Positions 1 to 5,511 of a stretch of DNA of 5,842 bases are shown piece by piece. Each line of letters begins with the position of its first letter. Within the stretch, counting starts at the first letter, position 1. A model generated the notes under the pieces. It ran no database searches and had not been told where the DNA came from. It saw nothing but the letters and a program-made list of their open reading frames with translations. Origin of the DNA: an uncultured Moraxella sp. (GTDB taxonomy: Bacteria; Pseudomonadota; Gammaproteobacteria; Pseudomonadales; Moraxellaceae); contig CALAPG010000368.1 of the NCBI GenBank assembly GCA_937889485.1, positions 1 to 5,842 on the forward strand, written 5' to 3'. Both the position numbers and the translations under genes were made by a program.

Positions 1-92
1 TTGCATTAACCAAAGAAATTCGTATTCAGCATGAAGGGGAAGAATATCGCCTACGTCTTACGCGCAATAACCGTTTGATTTTGACCAAATAA
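1..92 (+). CDS. hemP: Hemin uptake protein HemP, C-terminal part (cut by window edge)
   Basis: The frame starting at base 3 is open and ends at TAA 90-92, giving 29 residues that finish with YRLRLTRNNRLILTK. This matches the C-terminal signature of the small HemP family (about 50-80 residues in full), in which an I-x-H-x-G-x-x-Y-x-LRLTR-x-x-x-LILTK pattern is typical. HemP proteins are small cytoplasmic proteins linked to haem or iron uptake genes and usually under Fur control. Some homologues act as regulators of haem-receptor expression. The start, promoter and any Fur box lie outside the window, so regulation cannot be judged. It ends 54 bp before a strong terminator hairpin and is convergent with the dehydrogenase gene on the other strand. 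Family assignment is by motif recognition only; the fragment is short but the pattern is distinctive. Confidence 0.8.
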   Translation, partial: ALTKEIRIQHEGEEYRLRLTRNNRLILTK

Positions 93-146
93 TGCAATTG
101 CCATTTTAGGGCTCATCAGGTATGAAATATTAAAATTTTGACCATT

Positions 147-181
147 AAAAAAGCCAATCTCTTATATGGATTGGCTTTTTT
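147..181. terminator. Bidirectional rho-independent terminator between hemP and the HSD10-like gene
   Basis: A perfect 13-bp inverted repeat, AAAAAAGCCAATC (147-159) and GATTGGCTTTTTT (169-181), encloses a 9-base loop. The stem core is GCCAATC/GATTGGC, and its flanks are A6 on one side and T7 (176-182) on the other. Each strand therefore reads as a stem followed by a U-tract. It lies between two convergent genes, 54 bp after the hemP stop and 74 bp beyond the dehydrogenase stop, as expected for a shared terminator. Confidence 0.88.
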
Positions 182-213
182 ATATCGGCAAAAAAGGCTA
201 GCTGACCATAGCG

Positions 214-235
214 GCTAAGCATGAGCTAAGTATGA
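214..235. repeat. Two-copy 11-bp tandem repeat downstream of the dehydrogenase gene
   Basis: GCTAAGCATGA (214-224) is followed directly by GCTAAGTATGA (225-235), 10 of 11 bases identical. It lies in the non-coding spacer between the terminator and the dehydrogenase stop. A short hairpin, GGCTA (249-253) with TAGCC (257-261), covers that stop codon. No function is evident; this may be simple slippage duplication. Confidence 0.45.
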
Positions 236-255
236 ATAGTAGCGTGGCGGCTATT

Positions 256-1020
256 TTAGCCCATACGAATCGCCCCGTCTAAGCGAATAACTTCTGCATT
301 CAGGTAGCTGTTTTCAATGATATGCCCGACTAATTTGGCAAATTCTTCGGGGTTACCTAGACGCTTGGGAAAAGGGACTGCCTGTTCAAGGCTGGTACGT
401 GCTGCCTCGGGTAGGCTTGCCATCATCGGTGTACCAAACACCCCTGGCGCAATCGTCATGATACGCACTTGATGACGTGCCAATTCACGTGCCAGTGGCA
501 AGGTCAATCCCACCACGCCCGCTTTTGATGCAGCATAGCTGCCTTGCCCCACTTGCCCATCAAAGGCAGCAATTGAGGCGGTATTGATAATCACGCCTTT
601 GTCCTCATTGGCAGCCGCTTCGTTTTTGGCAAGGGCGGCAGCGACTAGGCGCGCTACATTAAATGTCCCGATTAAGTTAATCTCAATTCCTTTAGCAAAT
701 TTGGCTAGATCCGCTGGGTTGCCTTCTTTATCGAGCAGTTTTTGCACCACCACAATCCCTGCGCAATTCACGGAACCTGACAGCTTACCAAATTTGGCAA
801 TGCCATTATCAATGGCATTTTTGACATCTTCTTCACAAGTGATGTCACACTTGGCAAACATGACTTTTTCACCCAACTCGCTCACCAGCTGGTCACCTGC
901 GTCTTGGTTGAGGTCAGCAATAATGACATTTGCCCCTTGACTGACTAAGTAGCGGGTGGTTGCCTCGCCAAGCCCTGACGCACCACCTGTGATTAAAAAC
1001 GTATGGTTTTGTATTTGCAT
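256..1020 (-). CDS. 3-hydroxyacyl-CoA dehydrogenase type 2 (HSD10-like), SDR family
   Basis: A complete 254-residue classical short-chain dehydrogenase/reductase. The Rossmann glycine motif TGGASGLG is at residues 11-18. Asp36 at the end of the second beta strand predicts NAD(H) rather than NADP(H). The NCAG motif is at 85-88, and the catalytic tetrad is Asn115, Ser149, Tyr162 and Lys166 (YAASK). The longer insert around residues 93-111, the stretch VIINTASIAAFDGQVGQ, the TIAPGVFGTPM segment after the active site and the C-terminal EVIRLDGAIRM end resemble human HSD10 much more than FabG. The likely reaction is NAD-dependent oxidation of 3-hydroxyacyl-CoA, including 2-methyl-3-hydroxybutyryl-CoA of isoleucine breakdown, in the cytoplasm. 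The ATG at 1020 is preceded by AAGGAT (1026-1031), which supports this start. It lies 130 bp downstream of the acyl-CoA synthetase on the same strand. Exact substrate is inferred. Confidence 0.88.
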   Translation of the reverse strand: MQIQNHTFLITGGASGLGEATTRYLVSQGANVIIADLNQDAGDQLVSELGEKVMFAKCDITCEEDVKNAIDNGIAKFGKLSGSVNCAGIVVVQKLLDKEGNPADLAKFAKGIEINLIGTFNVARLVAAALAKNEAAANEDKGVIINTASIAAFDGQVGQGSYAASKAGVVGLTLPLARELARHQVRIMTIAPGVFGTPMMASLPEAARTSLEQAVPFPKRLGNPEEFAKLVGHIIENSYLNAEVIRLDGAIRMG

Positions 1021-1097
1021 AATTGATCCTTAAGCGTTGTTGCCCTAAAAACACGGTTACTGTTTGTGATAAATTTGTGTTAAGTGTGGTGAAGGCG

Positions 1098-1106
1098 AAT
1101 ATATCA
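1098..1106 (-). promoter_or_regulatory. Possible extended -10 promoter for the HSD10-like gene
   Basis: Read on the - strand, this is TGATATATT, an extended -10 (TGn followed by TATATT, five of six consensus bases). No good -35 is seen 17 bp upstream. A start near 1091 would give a leader of about 70 bases. It lies in the 130-bp gap after the synthetase gene, where no convincing terminator is visible, so the dehydrogenase could have its own promoter, read-through, or both. Confidence 0.3.
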
Positions 1107-1150
1107 AAATGTATCAATCCACCTTACGAAATTGGGTGAGTTTTTACAGT

Positions 1151-2833
1151 TTAGTGAGGCACGCTCATGCTACGCAGCATAAAGCGCTGCACTTTGCCAC
1201 TTGGCGTTTTGGGCAGCGTGTCAATAAACTCAACAATCCGTGGGTAAGCATGTGCCGATAGACGCTCGTGCACGAGGCTTTGGATGGCTTTGGCAAGCTC
1301 ATCACTGCCTTTATAACCCGCTTTGAGCACCACATACGACTTGATAACGTGACCGCGAATTTCATCGGGTACGCCGATAGCCGCTGTTTCGGCAACTGAT
1401 TCATGCTCCATGACCGTATTTTCTACATCGGTTGGACCCACCCGATAACCTGCAGTGGTAATAATGTCATCATCACGCCCTGCAAACCAAAACGTGCCAT
1501 CATCGTGTTTTTCTACCATATCCCCTGTGAGGTAATAACCGTTTTCAAACGGGTTTTTTTCGTTCCAAGTATAGCCTTGAAAAAACAGCGAAGGCGAGTT
1601 TGCCACATCTACCGCCAGCTGACCATGTACCCCTGCCCCCACTTCATTGAAGTTATCGTCAAGTACGGCTAGTCGGTAACCTGGTAGCGGTACGCCCATG
1701 GAGCCGATCGGCTTGTCATGCGCCAAGATATGATGGCAGCAGCACGCCATACCCAGTTCTGTCTGCCCATAATGATCCAAAATCACCGCATTTAGATTAT
1801 CATGAATCCATGTAACCACCTCAGTGTTTAGCGTTTCGCCTGCCGAGCTAATGCGAGTCAGTAGCGGTAACTCATCAGCTTTATTGTCAAATACGCCACT
1901 TGATTTCATCATACGAAACGCGGTGGGTGACGCCGCAAGGTTGGTAATTTTATGGTTTTTGATAAATGCTAAAGTATGCTCAGCATTAAAGCCTGCTTCA
2001 TTAAAATGGGTGGTTGCACCAAGCAGTAAAGGGCCTGTAATGGCATAGTACAAGCCATACGCCCAACCAGGGTCTGCCATGTTCCAAAAATTATCCTCAT
2101 CACTAAGCCCTACTGCATGCACCATATATAGATAAAAAGCGGTCAAGGCTTTGAGGGGCACGGCAACACCTTTGGACTTACCCACTGTCCCTGAGGTAAA
2201 CATCTGTAAAAACGGGTCTTCCCCTGTGAGCATCACAGGCTCAAAATGCGCTGCTTGCTGCTGCATTAGACTGTCAAAATGCAAATCGCCGTGTAAGCTT
2301 GCCTCATCGGCGGTGCCAACCATAACCATTTTTGGTAAATTTTTGATTTCGTTAAATTTTTCTCGATTATGAACATCGGTAAACACCACTTTGGTGGCAG
2401 CCTTATCAAGGCGGTATGCAATCGCCTCCACCCCAAACGCGGTAAAAAGTGGCTGATATACCGCCCCAATTCGCCATGCCCCCACAATCACTGCCAGCAA
2501 ACTTGGGGTGCGAGATAACATGGTAGATACCCGATCACCCGCTTTCACACCCAGACTGGTCAATAAATTTGCCATTTTAGCGCTTAAGGTATCAAGCTGG
2601 GCATAAGTCAGGTTATTGATATTGCCATGAGTATCTTCATGAACCAAAGCAACTTTATTGGCATTGGCTGAATGGGCGTGGCGCCCCACGCATTCAACGT
2701 AGGCATTGATACCGTGAATACGGCTACCTTGTAAAATAGTATTTTCTAATTCATCAATATTAAATTGGTCAATATAGCTTTGATAATGTGGCGACTGAGC
2801 ACTAGATTGAGATTGGATTGATCGCTTGTCCAT
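1151..2833 (-). CDS. AMP-dependent acyl-CoA synthetase, medium-chain (ACSM)-like
   Basis: A 560-residue ANL-superfamily adenylate-forming ligase that activates a carboxylic acid with ATP and then CoA. The P-loop is at 211-222 (MFTSGTVGKSKG). The NMADPGWAYG region is at 251-260, the adenine-binding YGQTE motif at 355-359, and TGD at 436-438 supplies the ribose-binding Asp438. GRDDDII follows at 452-458, with Arg453 and hinge Asp455, then AGYRVGP at 461-467. The C-terminal PKTPSGK at 541-547 has catalytic Lys547, the lysine acetylated by Pat-type enzymes in relatives. The WFAGRDDDIITTAGYRVGP block resembles ACSM and acetyl-CoA synthetase families more than long-chain FadD. The P-loop departs from the usual SGTTGxPKG. 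The ATG at 2833 has AGGAAG six bases upstream (2839-2844). Substrate cannot be read from sequence; a short, medium or branched acid fits the HSD10-like gene downstream. Confidence 0.85.
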   Translation of the reverse strand: MDKRSIQSQSSAQSPHYQSYIDQFNIDELENTILQGSRIHGINAYVECVGRHAHSANANKVALVHEDTHGNINNLTYAQLDTLSAKMANLLTSLGVKAGDRVSTMLSRTPSLLAVIVGAWRIGAVYQPLFTAFGVEAIAYRLDKAATKVVFTDVHNREKFNEIKNLPKMVMVGTADEASLHGDLHFDSLMQQQAAHFEPVMLTGEDPFLQMFTSGTVGKSKGVAVPLKALTAFYLYMVHAVGLSDEDNFWNMADPGWAYGLYYAITGPLLLGATTHFNEAGFNAEHTLAFIKNHKITNLAASPTAFRMMKSSGVFDNKADELPLLTRISSAGETLNTEVVTWIHDNLNAVILDHYGQTELGMACCCHHILAHDKPIGSMGVPLPGYRLAVLDDNFNEVGAGVHGQLAVDVANSPSLFFQGYTWNEKNPFENGYYLTGDMVEKHDDGTFWFAGRDDDIITTAGYRVGPTDVENTVMEHESVAETAAIGVPDEIRGHVIKSYVVLKAGYKGSDELAKAIQSLVHERLSAHAYPRIVEFIDTLPKTPSGKVQRFMLRSMSVPH

Positions 2834-2891
2834 AGCTGCTTCCTATTAACTTCCATATGGTAGGAATAGTTGCCAACCCTTACGCAGGTGG

Positions 2892-2918
2892 AGGCTAACA
2901 AAATCCTTTTGTGAGCCT
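2892..2918. promoter_or_regulatory. 27-bp imperfect palindrome at the predicted transcription start of the acyl-CoA synthetase gene
   Basis: AGGCT-A-ACAAAA (2892-2903) pairs with TTTTGT-G-AGCCT (2907-2918) around a TCC centre, with 11 of 12 positions complementary. It directly abuts the predicted -10 box (2919-2924) and so would cover the transcription start. No T-tract follows on either strand, which argues against an intrinsic terminator. It could be a repressor operator or a hairpin at the 5' end of the mRNA. The binding protein is unknown. Confidence 0.5.
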
Positions 2919-2947
2919 ATCATGCCTAAATTTTTATTAAATTTCAA
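2919..2947 (-). promoter_or_regulatory. Predicted sigma-70 promoter for the acyl-CoA synthetase gene
   Basis: On the - strand, a -35 of TTGAAA (2942-2947) and a -10 of CATGAT (2919-2924) are separated by 17 bp. The -35 matches five of six consensus bases and the -10 four of six. Transcription would start near 2912, giving a leader of about 80 bases. The position between two candidate inverted repeats supports a regulated promoter, but the call is by eye. Confidence 0.4.
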
Positions 2948-2958
2948 GTATTATGATA

Positions 2959-2975
2959 TAAAACGTATCGTTTTA
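2959..2975. promoter_or_regulatory. 17-bp perfect inverted repeat upstream of the synthetase promoter (candidate operator)
   Basis: TAAAACG (2959-2965) and CGTTTTA (2969-2975) are exact inverted arms around TAT. The element sits 13 bp after the orn stop and about 12 bp upstream of the predicted -35 of the synthetase gene. Its short arms and 17-bp size resemble TetR-type operators. As RNA it would be a weak 7-bp hairpin without a clean U-tract, so a role as orn terminator is less likely. The function is inferred. Confidence 0.4.
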
Positions 2976-2987
2976 ATTAAAAACAAA

Positions 2988-3539
2988 TTAATTGATAAAT
3001 TTAAAGAAATGCTGCTTATAGTGACGAAGTTCACGGATCGAATCACGAATATCATCGAGCGCTAGGTGGCTACCTTTTTTCTCAAAACTTGATAAAATAT
3101 CAGGGCGCCAGCGGTAAGCCAGCTCTTTGACCGAAGAGACATCAAGGTTACGGTAATGAAAAAATCGCTCAAGATTTGGCATTTGCCGCGCCATAAAACG
3201 GCGATCTTGACACACCGAGTTGCCACACATAGGCGAGCGCCCTGCTTCTACATAACGACTCAAAAAAGCGATGGTTTGTTTTTCGGCTTCTTCAAGGGTA
3301 ATCTCGCTGCGGCGAATGCGATCTATCAGCCCTGACTGTCCGTGCTGTCGCGTGTTCCAACCGTCCATGCCATTGATTACCACATCGGGGGTATGAATCG
3401 CAAACACAGGGCCTTCTGCCAAGATATTGAGCTCACTGTCGGTGACAATGGTAGCGATTTCAATAATTGTGTCATGCTGGGTATCTAACCCTGTCATCTC
3501 CAGGTCAATCCAAATCAGATTTTTTTTATCCACTGCCAT
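2988..3539 (-). CDS. orn: Oligoribonuclease
   Basis: A complete 183-residue DEDDh exonuclease, the usual length for the family. It degrades RNA oligonucleotides of two to five nucleotides, and in many bacteria the c-di-GMP product pGpG, to mononucleotides in the cytoplasm, and is normally essential or important for growth. Exonuclease motif I is [10 protein letters not shown] with Asp12 and Glu14. Motif II is [11 protein letters not shown] with Asp112. Motif III has His158 and Asp163 ([11 protein letters not shown]). These five numbers are the same as I recall for E. coli Orn. The [13 protein letters not shown] and FHYR segments are also characteristic. The ATG at 3539 has a modest AAGG site (3547-3550) and no better upstream start. 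It diverges from rsgA, an arrangement also found in E. coli, which supports both assignments. Confidence 0.96.
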   Translation of the reverse strand: MAVDKKNLIWIDLEMTGLDTQHDTIIEIATIVTDSELNILAEGPVFAIHTPDVVINGMDGWNTRQHGQSGLIDRIRRSEITLEEAEKQTIAFLSRYVEAGRSPMCGNSVCQDRRFMARQMPNLERFFHYRNLDVSSVKELAYRWRPDILSSFEKKGSHLALDDIRDSIRELRHYKQHFFKFIN

Positions 3540-3567
3540 AAACTTGCCTTTTTATACGCTTTAACAA

Positions 3568-3595
3568 ATAATCCGCCATCTTAGCAGATTTTCAA
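3568..3595 (-). promoter_or_regulatory. Possible promoter for orn
   Basis: On the - strand, TTGAAA (3590-3595) and GATTAT (3568-3573) are separated by 16 bp. The -35 is close to consensus and the -10 has four of six matches. Transcription would begin near 3561, about 22 bases before the orn ATG. This is a visual match only. Confidence 0.33.
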
Positions 3596-3613
3596 GGTAA
3601 AATATTGGTTTTG

Positions 3614-3651
3614 TTGGTGGCAAAAGCACGGTACCGCCAAAGTTTATTTTT
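3614..3651 (+). promoter_or_regulatory. Terminator-like hairpin in the rsgA leader
   Basis: TTGGTGG (3614-3620) pairs with CCGCCAA (3634-3640) through seven pairs, one of them G-U, around a 13-base loop. It is followed by AGTTTATTTTT (3641-3651). The layout resembles an intrinsic terminator or attenuator reading toward rsgA. The stem is short and the loop large, so it may be weak. It could end stray transcripts entering from the divergent region or attenuate rsgA, provided the rsgA promoter lies upstream of 3614, which I cannot fix with confidence. Confidence 0.35.
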
Positions 3652-3681
3652 ACAATTTTACCCACAAAAAAAGGACGGCTT

Positions 3682-3738
3682 ATGCTAAAACTTGCAGCCA
3701 AGCTCATCATATTAAAACTGGATGGATTATGGCTTTAA
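3682..3738 (+). CDS. Short leader ORF (18 residues) overlapping the rsgA start
   Basis: ATG at 3682 is preceded by AAGGA (3671-3675) with six-base spacing, the best ribosome binding site in this leader. It opens an 18-codon frame, MLKLAAKLIILKLDGLWL, ending at TAA 3736-3738. The frame differs from rsgA and overlaps its first ten bases, so the stop sits five bases past the rsgA ATG. The rsgA ATG itself has only a weak GGA (3720-3722). A ribosome finishing the short frame could re-initiate on rsgA, which points to translational coupling. The peptide is hydrophobic with three lysines and could form an amphipathic helix; I recognise no family. Alternatives are a fortuitous ORF, or an indel that separates a strong upstream start from the rsgA frame. 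Confidence 0.45.
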   Translation: MLKLAAKLIILKLDGLWL

Positions 3739-4799
3739 TCCGTAAACGCAAACTCACTGACCAACAAACACGGCGCATCCAAAAACAGCAAAAATCTCAA
3801 CAAATGGTGAATGATGAACAGCTGATGGATGGCATTGTGGTGGCAAATTTTGGTAAACAGTTGGAAGTACAAGCTACTGGGCTACCGCTTACCCTCCCAA
3901 GTCCGCCTGTGGTTTTGCCCAATGAGCCAGAGCCTTTTTGGCAGCCGATCACCCTACATAGTGTTTGGCGCTGTCATACGCGCACCAACTTGCCATTGAT
4001 TGCCACGGGCGACAAAGTGCGGTTTGTTGCCGACCCAAATACAGGTCTTGGACGCATTGAAGCCATTTATGACAGGCAAAATATCATCAATCGCCCCGAT
4101 CGCTATCACAAGCTTAAGCCCATTGCTGCCAATGTGGACATTTTGGCAGTAGTTTTTGCGGCACTGCCTGCCCCTGCTGCCCAGCTTATAGACCGTTATT
4201 TGGTGGCATGCTACTATGCCAATATCAAGCCTTTACTCATTTTAAATAAAGCCGATTTATTAACAAACCCTGCCTATACAGACGTCACTCAGCTACTAAA
4301 AGATTACCAAGCGTTAGGCTATGATGCGATTGTCACCCAAACCGATGGTGACCTTAGCGTATTAAAGCAGCGCCTTGCAGGCAAAACTGTCATCTTTGCA
4401 GGACAATCAGGCGTCGGAAAAAGTAGTCTAGTCAATCAGCTGTTGCCACTTGCTGACCAATCAGTCAACGTGATATCCACGCTTTCTCAGCTTGGGCAAC
4501 ATACCACCACGACCAGCCGCTTTTTGGCGTTTGATCGTACAGACCTCAGCCAAGGCGCGGTGATTGACACCCCAGGTATCCGCGAGTATGGGCTTTGGCA
4601 TTTGACCCCTGACGATATTTTGCAAGGCTTTATCGAGCTTGCACCACTTGCGCCTTATTGCCGCTTTCGTGACTGCCTACATACAAGCAGCACCCCCAAC
4701 TGTGCCATGTGGCAAGCTGTGGCGGCAGGGCAAGTATTGGCGCGCCGTGTGGATAATTTGGTGACCTTGCAACAAGAAGCACGGCAACTTGATTTTTAG
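3729..4799 (+). CDS. rsgA: Small ribosomal subunit biogenesis GTPase RsgA
   Basis: A 356-residue circularly permuted GTPase that acts late in 30S subunit maturation, with GTPase activity stimulated by the ribosome. A basic N-terminus (1-22) is followed by an OB-fold region (about 33-115). The GTPase motifs come in permuted order: G4 NKAD at 173-176, G1 P-loop GQSGVGKSS at 225-233, G2 near the threonine run 259-262 after LGQH, and G3 DTPG at 280-283. The C-terminal zinc site is Cys311, Cys316, His318 and Cys325, with one more residue between His and the last Cys than I recall for E. coli. The stretch PIAANVDILAVV and IDRYLVACYYANIKPLLILNK are family hallmarks. ATG 3729 is chosen because MALIRKRKLT looks like a natural basic N-terminus and no ATG, GTG or TTG lies in frame in the spacer upstream. 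Its own ribosome site is weak and the overlapping short ORF may drive it. Confidence 0.95.
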   Translation: MALIRKRKLTDQQTRRIQKQQKSQQMVNDEQLMDGIVVANFGKQLEVQATGLPLTLPSPPVVLPNEPEPFWQPITLHSVWRCHTRTNLPLIATGDKVRFVADPNTGLGRIEAIYDRQNIINRPDRYHKLKPIAANVDILAVVFAALPAPAAQLIDRYLVACYYANIKPLLILNKADLLTNPAYTDVTQLLKDYQALGYDAIVTQTDGDLSVLKQRLAGKTVIFAGQSGVGKSSLVNQLLPLADQSVNVISTLSQLGQHTTTTSRFLAFDRTDLSQGAVIDTPGIREYGLWHLTPDDILQGFIELAPLAPYCRFRDCLHTSSTPNCAMWQAVAAGQVLARRVDNLVTLQQEARQLDF

Positions 4800-4815
4800 G
4801 CAAAAAATAAACCCT

Positions 4816-4844
4816 TTCTTAAAAATCGTAACTACCGTTATAAT
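4816..4844 (+). promoter_or_regulatory. Predicted promoter for yibN (consensus -10)
   Basis: A perfect TATAAT at 4839-4844 follows a weak TTCTTA (4816-4821) with 17-bp spacing, in the gap just after the rsgA stop. Transcription would start near 4851, giving a leader of about 70 bases. No hairpin terminator is visible between the rsgA stop and this box, so rsgA transcripts might also run into yibN. Confidence 0.5.
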
Positions 4845-4869
4845 ACAATCATTTTTTAGTGGGTATCGA

Positions 4870-4901
4870 TAAATGGTGACTGCAGCTTTGGTCGCCATTT
4901 A
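4870..4901 (+). promoter_or_regulatory. Stable hairpin in the yibN leader, containing a 9-codon ORF
   Basis: TAAATGGTGAC (4870-4880) pairs with GTCGCCATTTA (4891-4901) in an 11-bp stem with one G-U pair and a 10-base loop. It ends 11 bases before the GGAGG ribosome site of yibN (4913-4917). No T-tract follows at once, so a simple terminator is unlikely. ATG 4873 to TAA 4900-4902 encodes MVTAALVAI almost exactly across the hairpin, but without a clear ribosome binding site. It may influence translation or mRNA stability. Confidence 0.45.
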
Positions 4902-4922
4902 AACGCCCTTTTGGAGGTTATC

Positions 4923-5351
4923 TTGGAACGTTGGCTTGAATTTATGGGTCACCACCCATTTTTATTTGGTGTCATGTTTGTACTTATTGTGCTGTTTTTT
5001 ATGCTAGAAACCAAGCGCGGTGGCAAAAAAATTAATCCAAATGCAGTCGGTTTGATGGTCAATAACCAAAACGCCGAACTCATTGACATTCGCCCAAAAA
5101 AAGATTTTGAAAAAGGTTATATTAAAGGTAGCCGTAACATCCCCTTTACCCAGCTCAAAGACCAGCTTGAAACCCTACGCGCCGCTGATCACCCTATTAT
5201 TATTGTTTGCCAAATGGGCATGACCGCAGGCACCGCGGTTGCCATGATTGGCAATGACAACGTTTATCGCTTAGATGGGGGAATTACCAACTGGCAAGCG
5301 GCAGGACTACCTTTGGTGGCAGAAAAAACCGTAACAGGTAAAACCAAATAA
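4923..5351 (+). CDS. yibN: Membrane-anchored rhodanese-like protein (YibN type)
   Basis: A 142-residue protein when read from TTG 4923, which has GGAGG at 4913-4917 with five-base spacing. Starting at TTG 4911 would place the ribosome site inside the gene, so 4923 is preferred. One N-terminal membrane helix (about 12-28, rich in F, L, V and M) is followed by a basic KRGGKK stretch, placing the rhodanese domain (about 38-131) in the cytoplasm. The LIDIRPKKDFEKGYIKGSRNIPF segment (53-75) and GGITNWQAAGLPL (119-131) are rhodanese hallmarks. The active-site loop begins with Cys96 (CQMGMT), so sulfur transfer is possible. The order yibN-grxC-secB is conserved in gammaproteobacteria and supports the name. 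Substrate unknown. A weak hairpin (5359-5365 with 5381-5387) lies after the stop. Confidence 0.88.
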   Translation: MERWLEFMGHHPFLFGVMFVLIVLFFMLETKRGGKKINPNAVGLMVNNQNAELIDIRPKKDFEKGYIKGSRNIPFTQLKDQLETLRAADHPIIIVCQMGMTAGTAVAMIGNDNVYRLDGGITNWQAAGLPLVAEKTVTGKTK

Positions 5352-5358
5352 GCCCTCT

Positions 5359-5387
5359 AATCAGCCATTACGACGTTTGCGCTGATT
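5359..5387 (+). other. Weak inverted repeat after yibN
   Basis: AATCAGC (5359-5365) and GCTGATT (5381-5387) form a 7-bp stem around a 15-base loop, eight bases after the yibN stop. There is no U-tract, so it is a poor intrinsic terminator. The remaining spacer up to grxC shows only a doubtful promoter: TTGAGA (5468-5473) and TAAAAT (5490-5495) with 16-bp spacing. That promoter would start transcription within the grxC ribosome site, so it is probably not used. The hairpin may be a processing or partial termination site inside a yibN-grxC transcript. Confidence 0.3.
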
Positions 5388-5511
5388 CTTGCTATGCCTT
5401 TGTGGTAAAAGATGCCAGCGCCTTATTTGAATTTTTGTAACCCGATCCCCATAACCATAAACGACCGTTGAGATTTGATAACAACAACTTAAAATTTAAA
5501 AGGAAAGTGTG

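Noticed and set aside
584..940. 118-codon + strand frame opposite the HSD10-like gene
   Set aside because: It is fully antisense to a gene with complete SDR motifs, is serine- and alanine-rich without recognisable domains, and is a shadow of that gene.
914..1117. 67-codon - strand frame spanning the start and leader of the HSD10-like gene
   Set aside because: It overlaps the Rossmann-motif coding region in another frame and has no recognisable motif or convincing ribosome site.
1165..1404. 79-codon - strand frame within the acyl-CoA synthetase gene
   Set aside because: It is an alternate frame of the C-terminal domain, whose real frame carries the PKTPSGK motif.
2892..2918. Inverted repeat considered as an intrinsic terminator for orn
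   Set aside because: No T-tract follows on the - strand, the centre is only three bases, and it lies at the predicted start of the next gene, so an operator or mRNA 5' hairpin is more likely.
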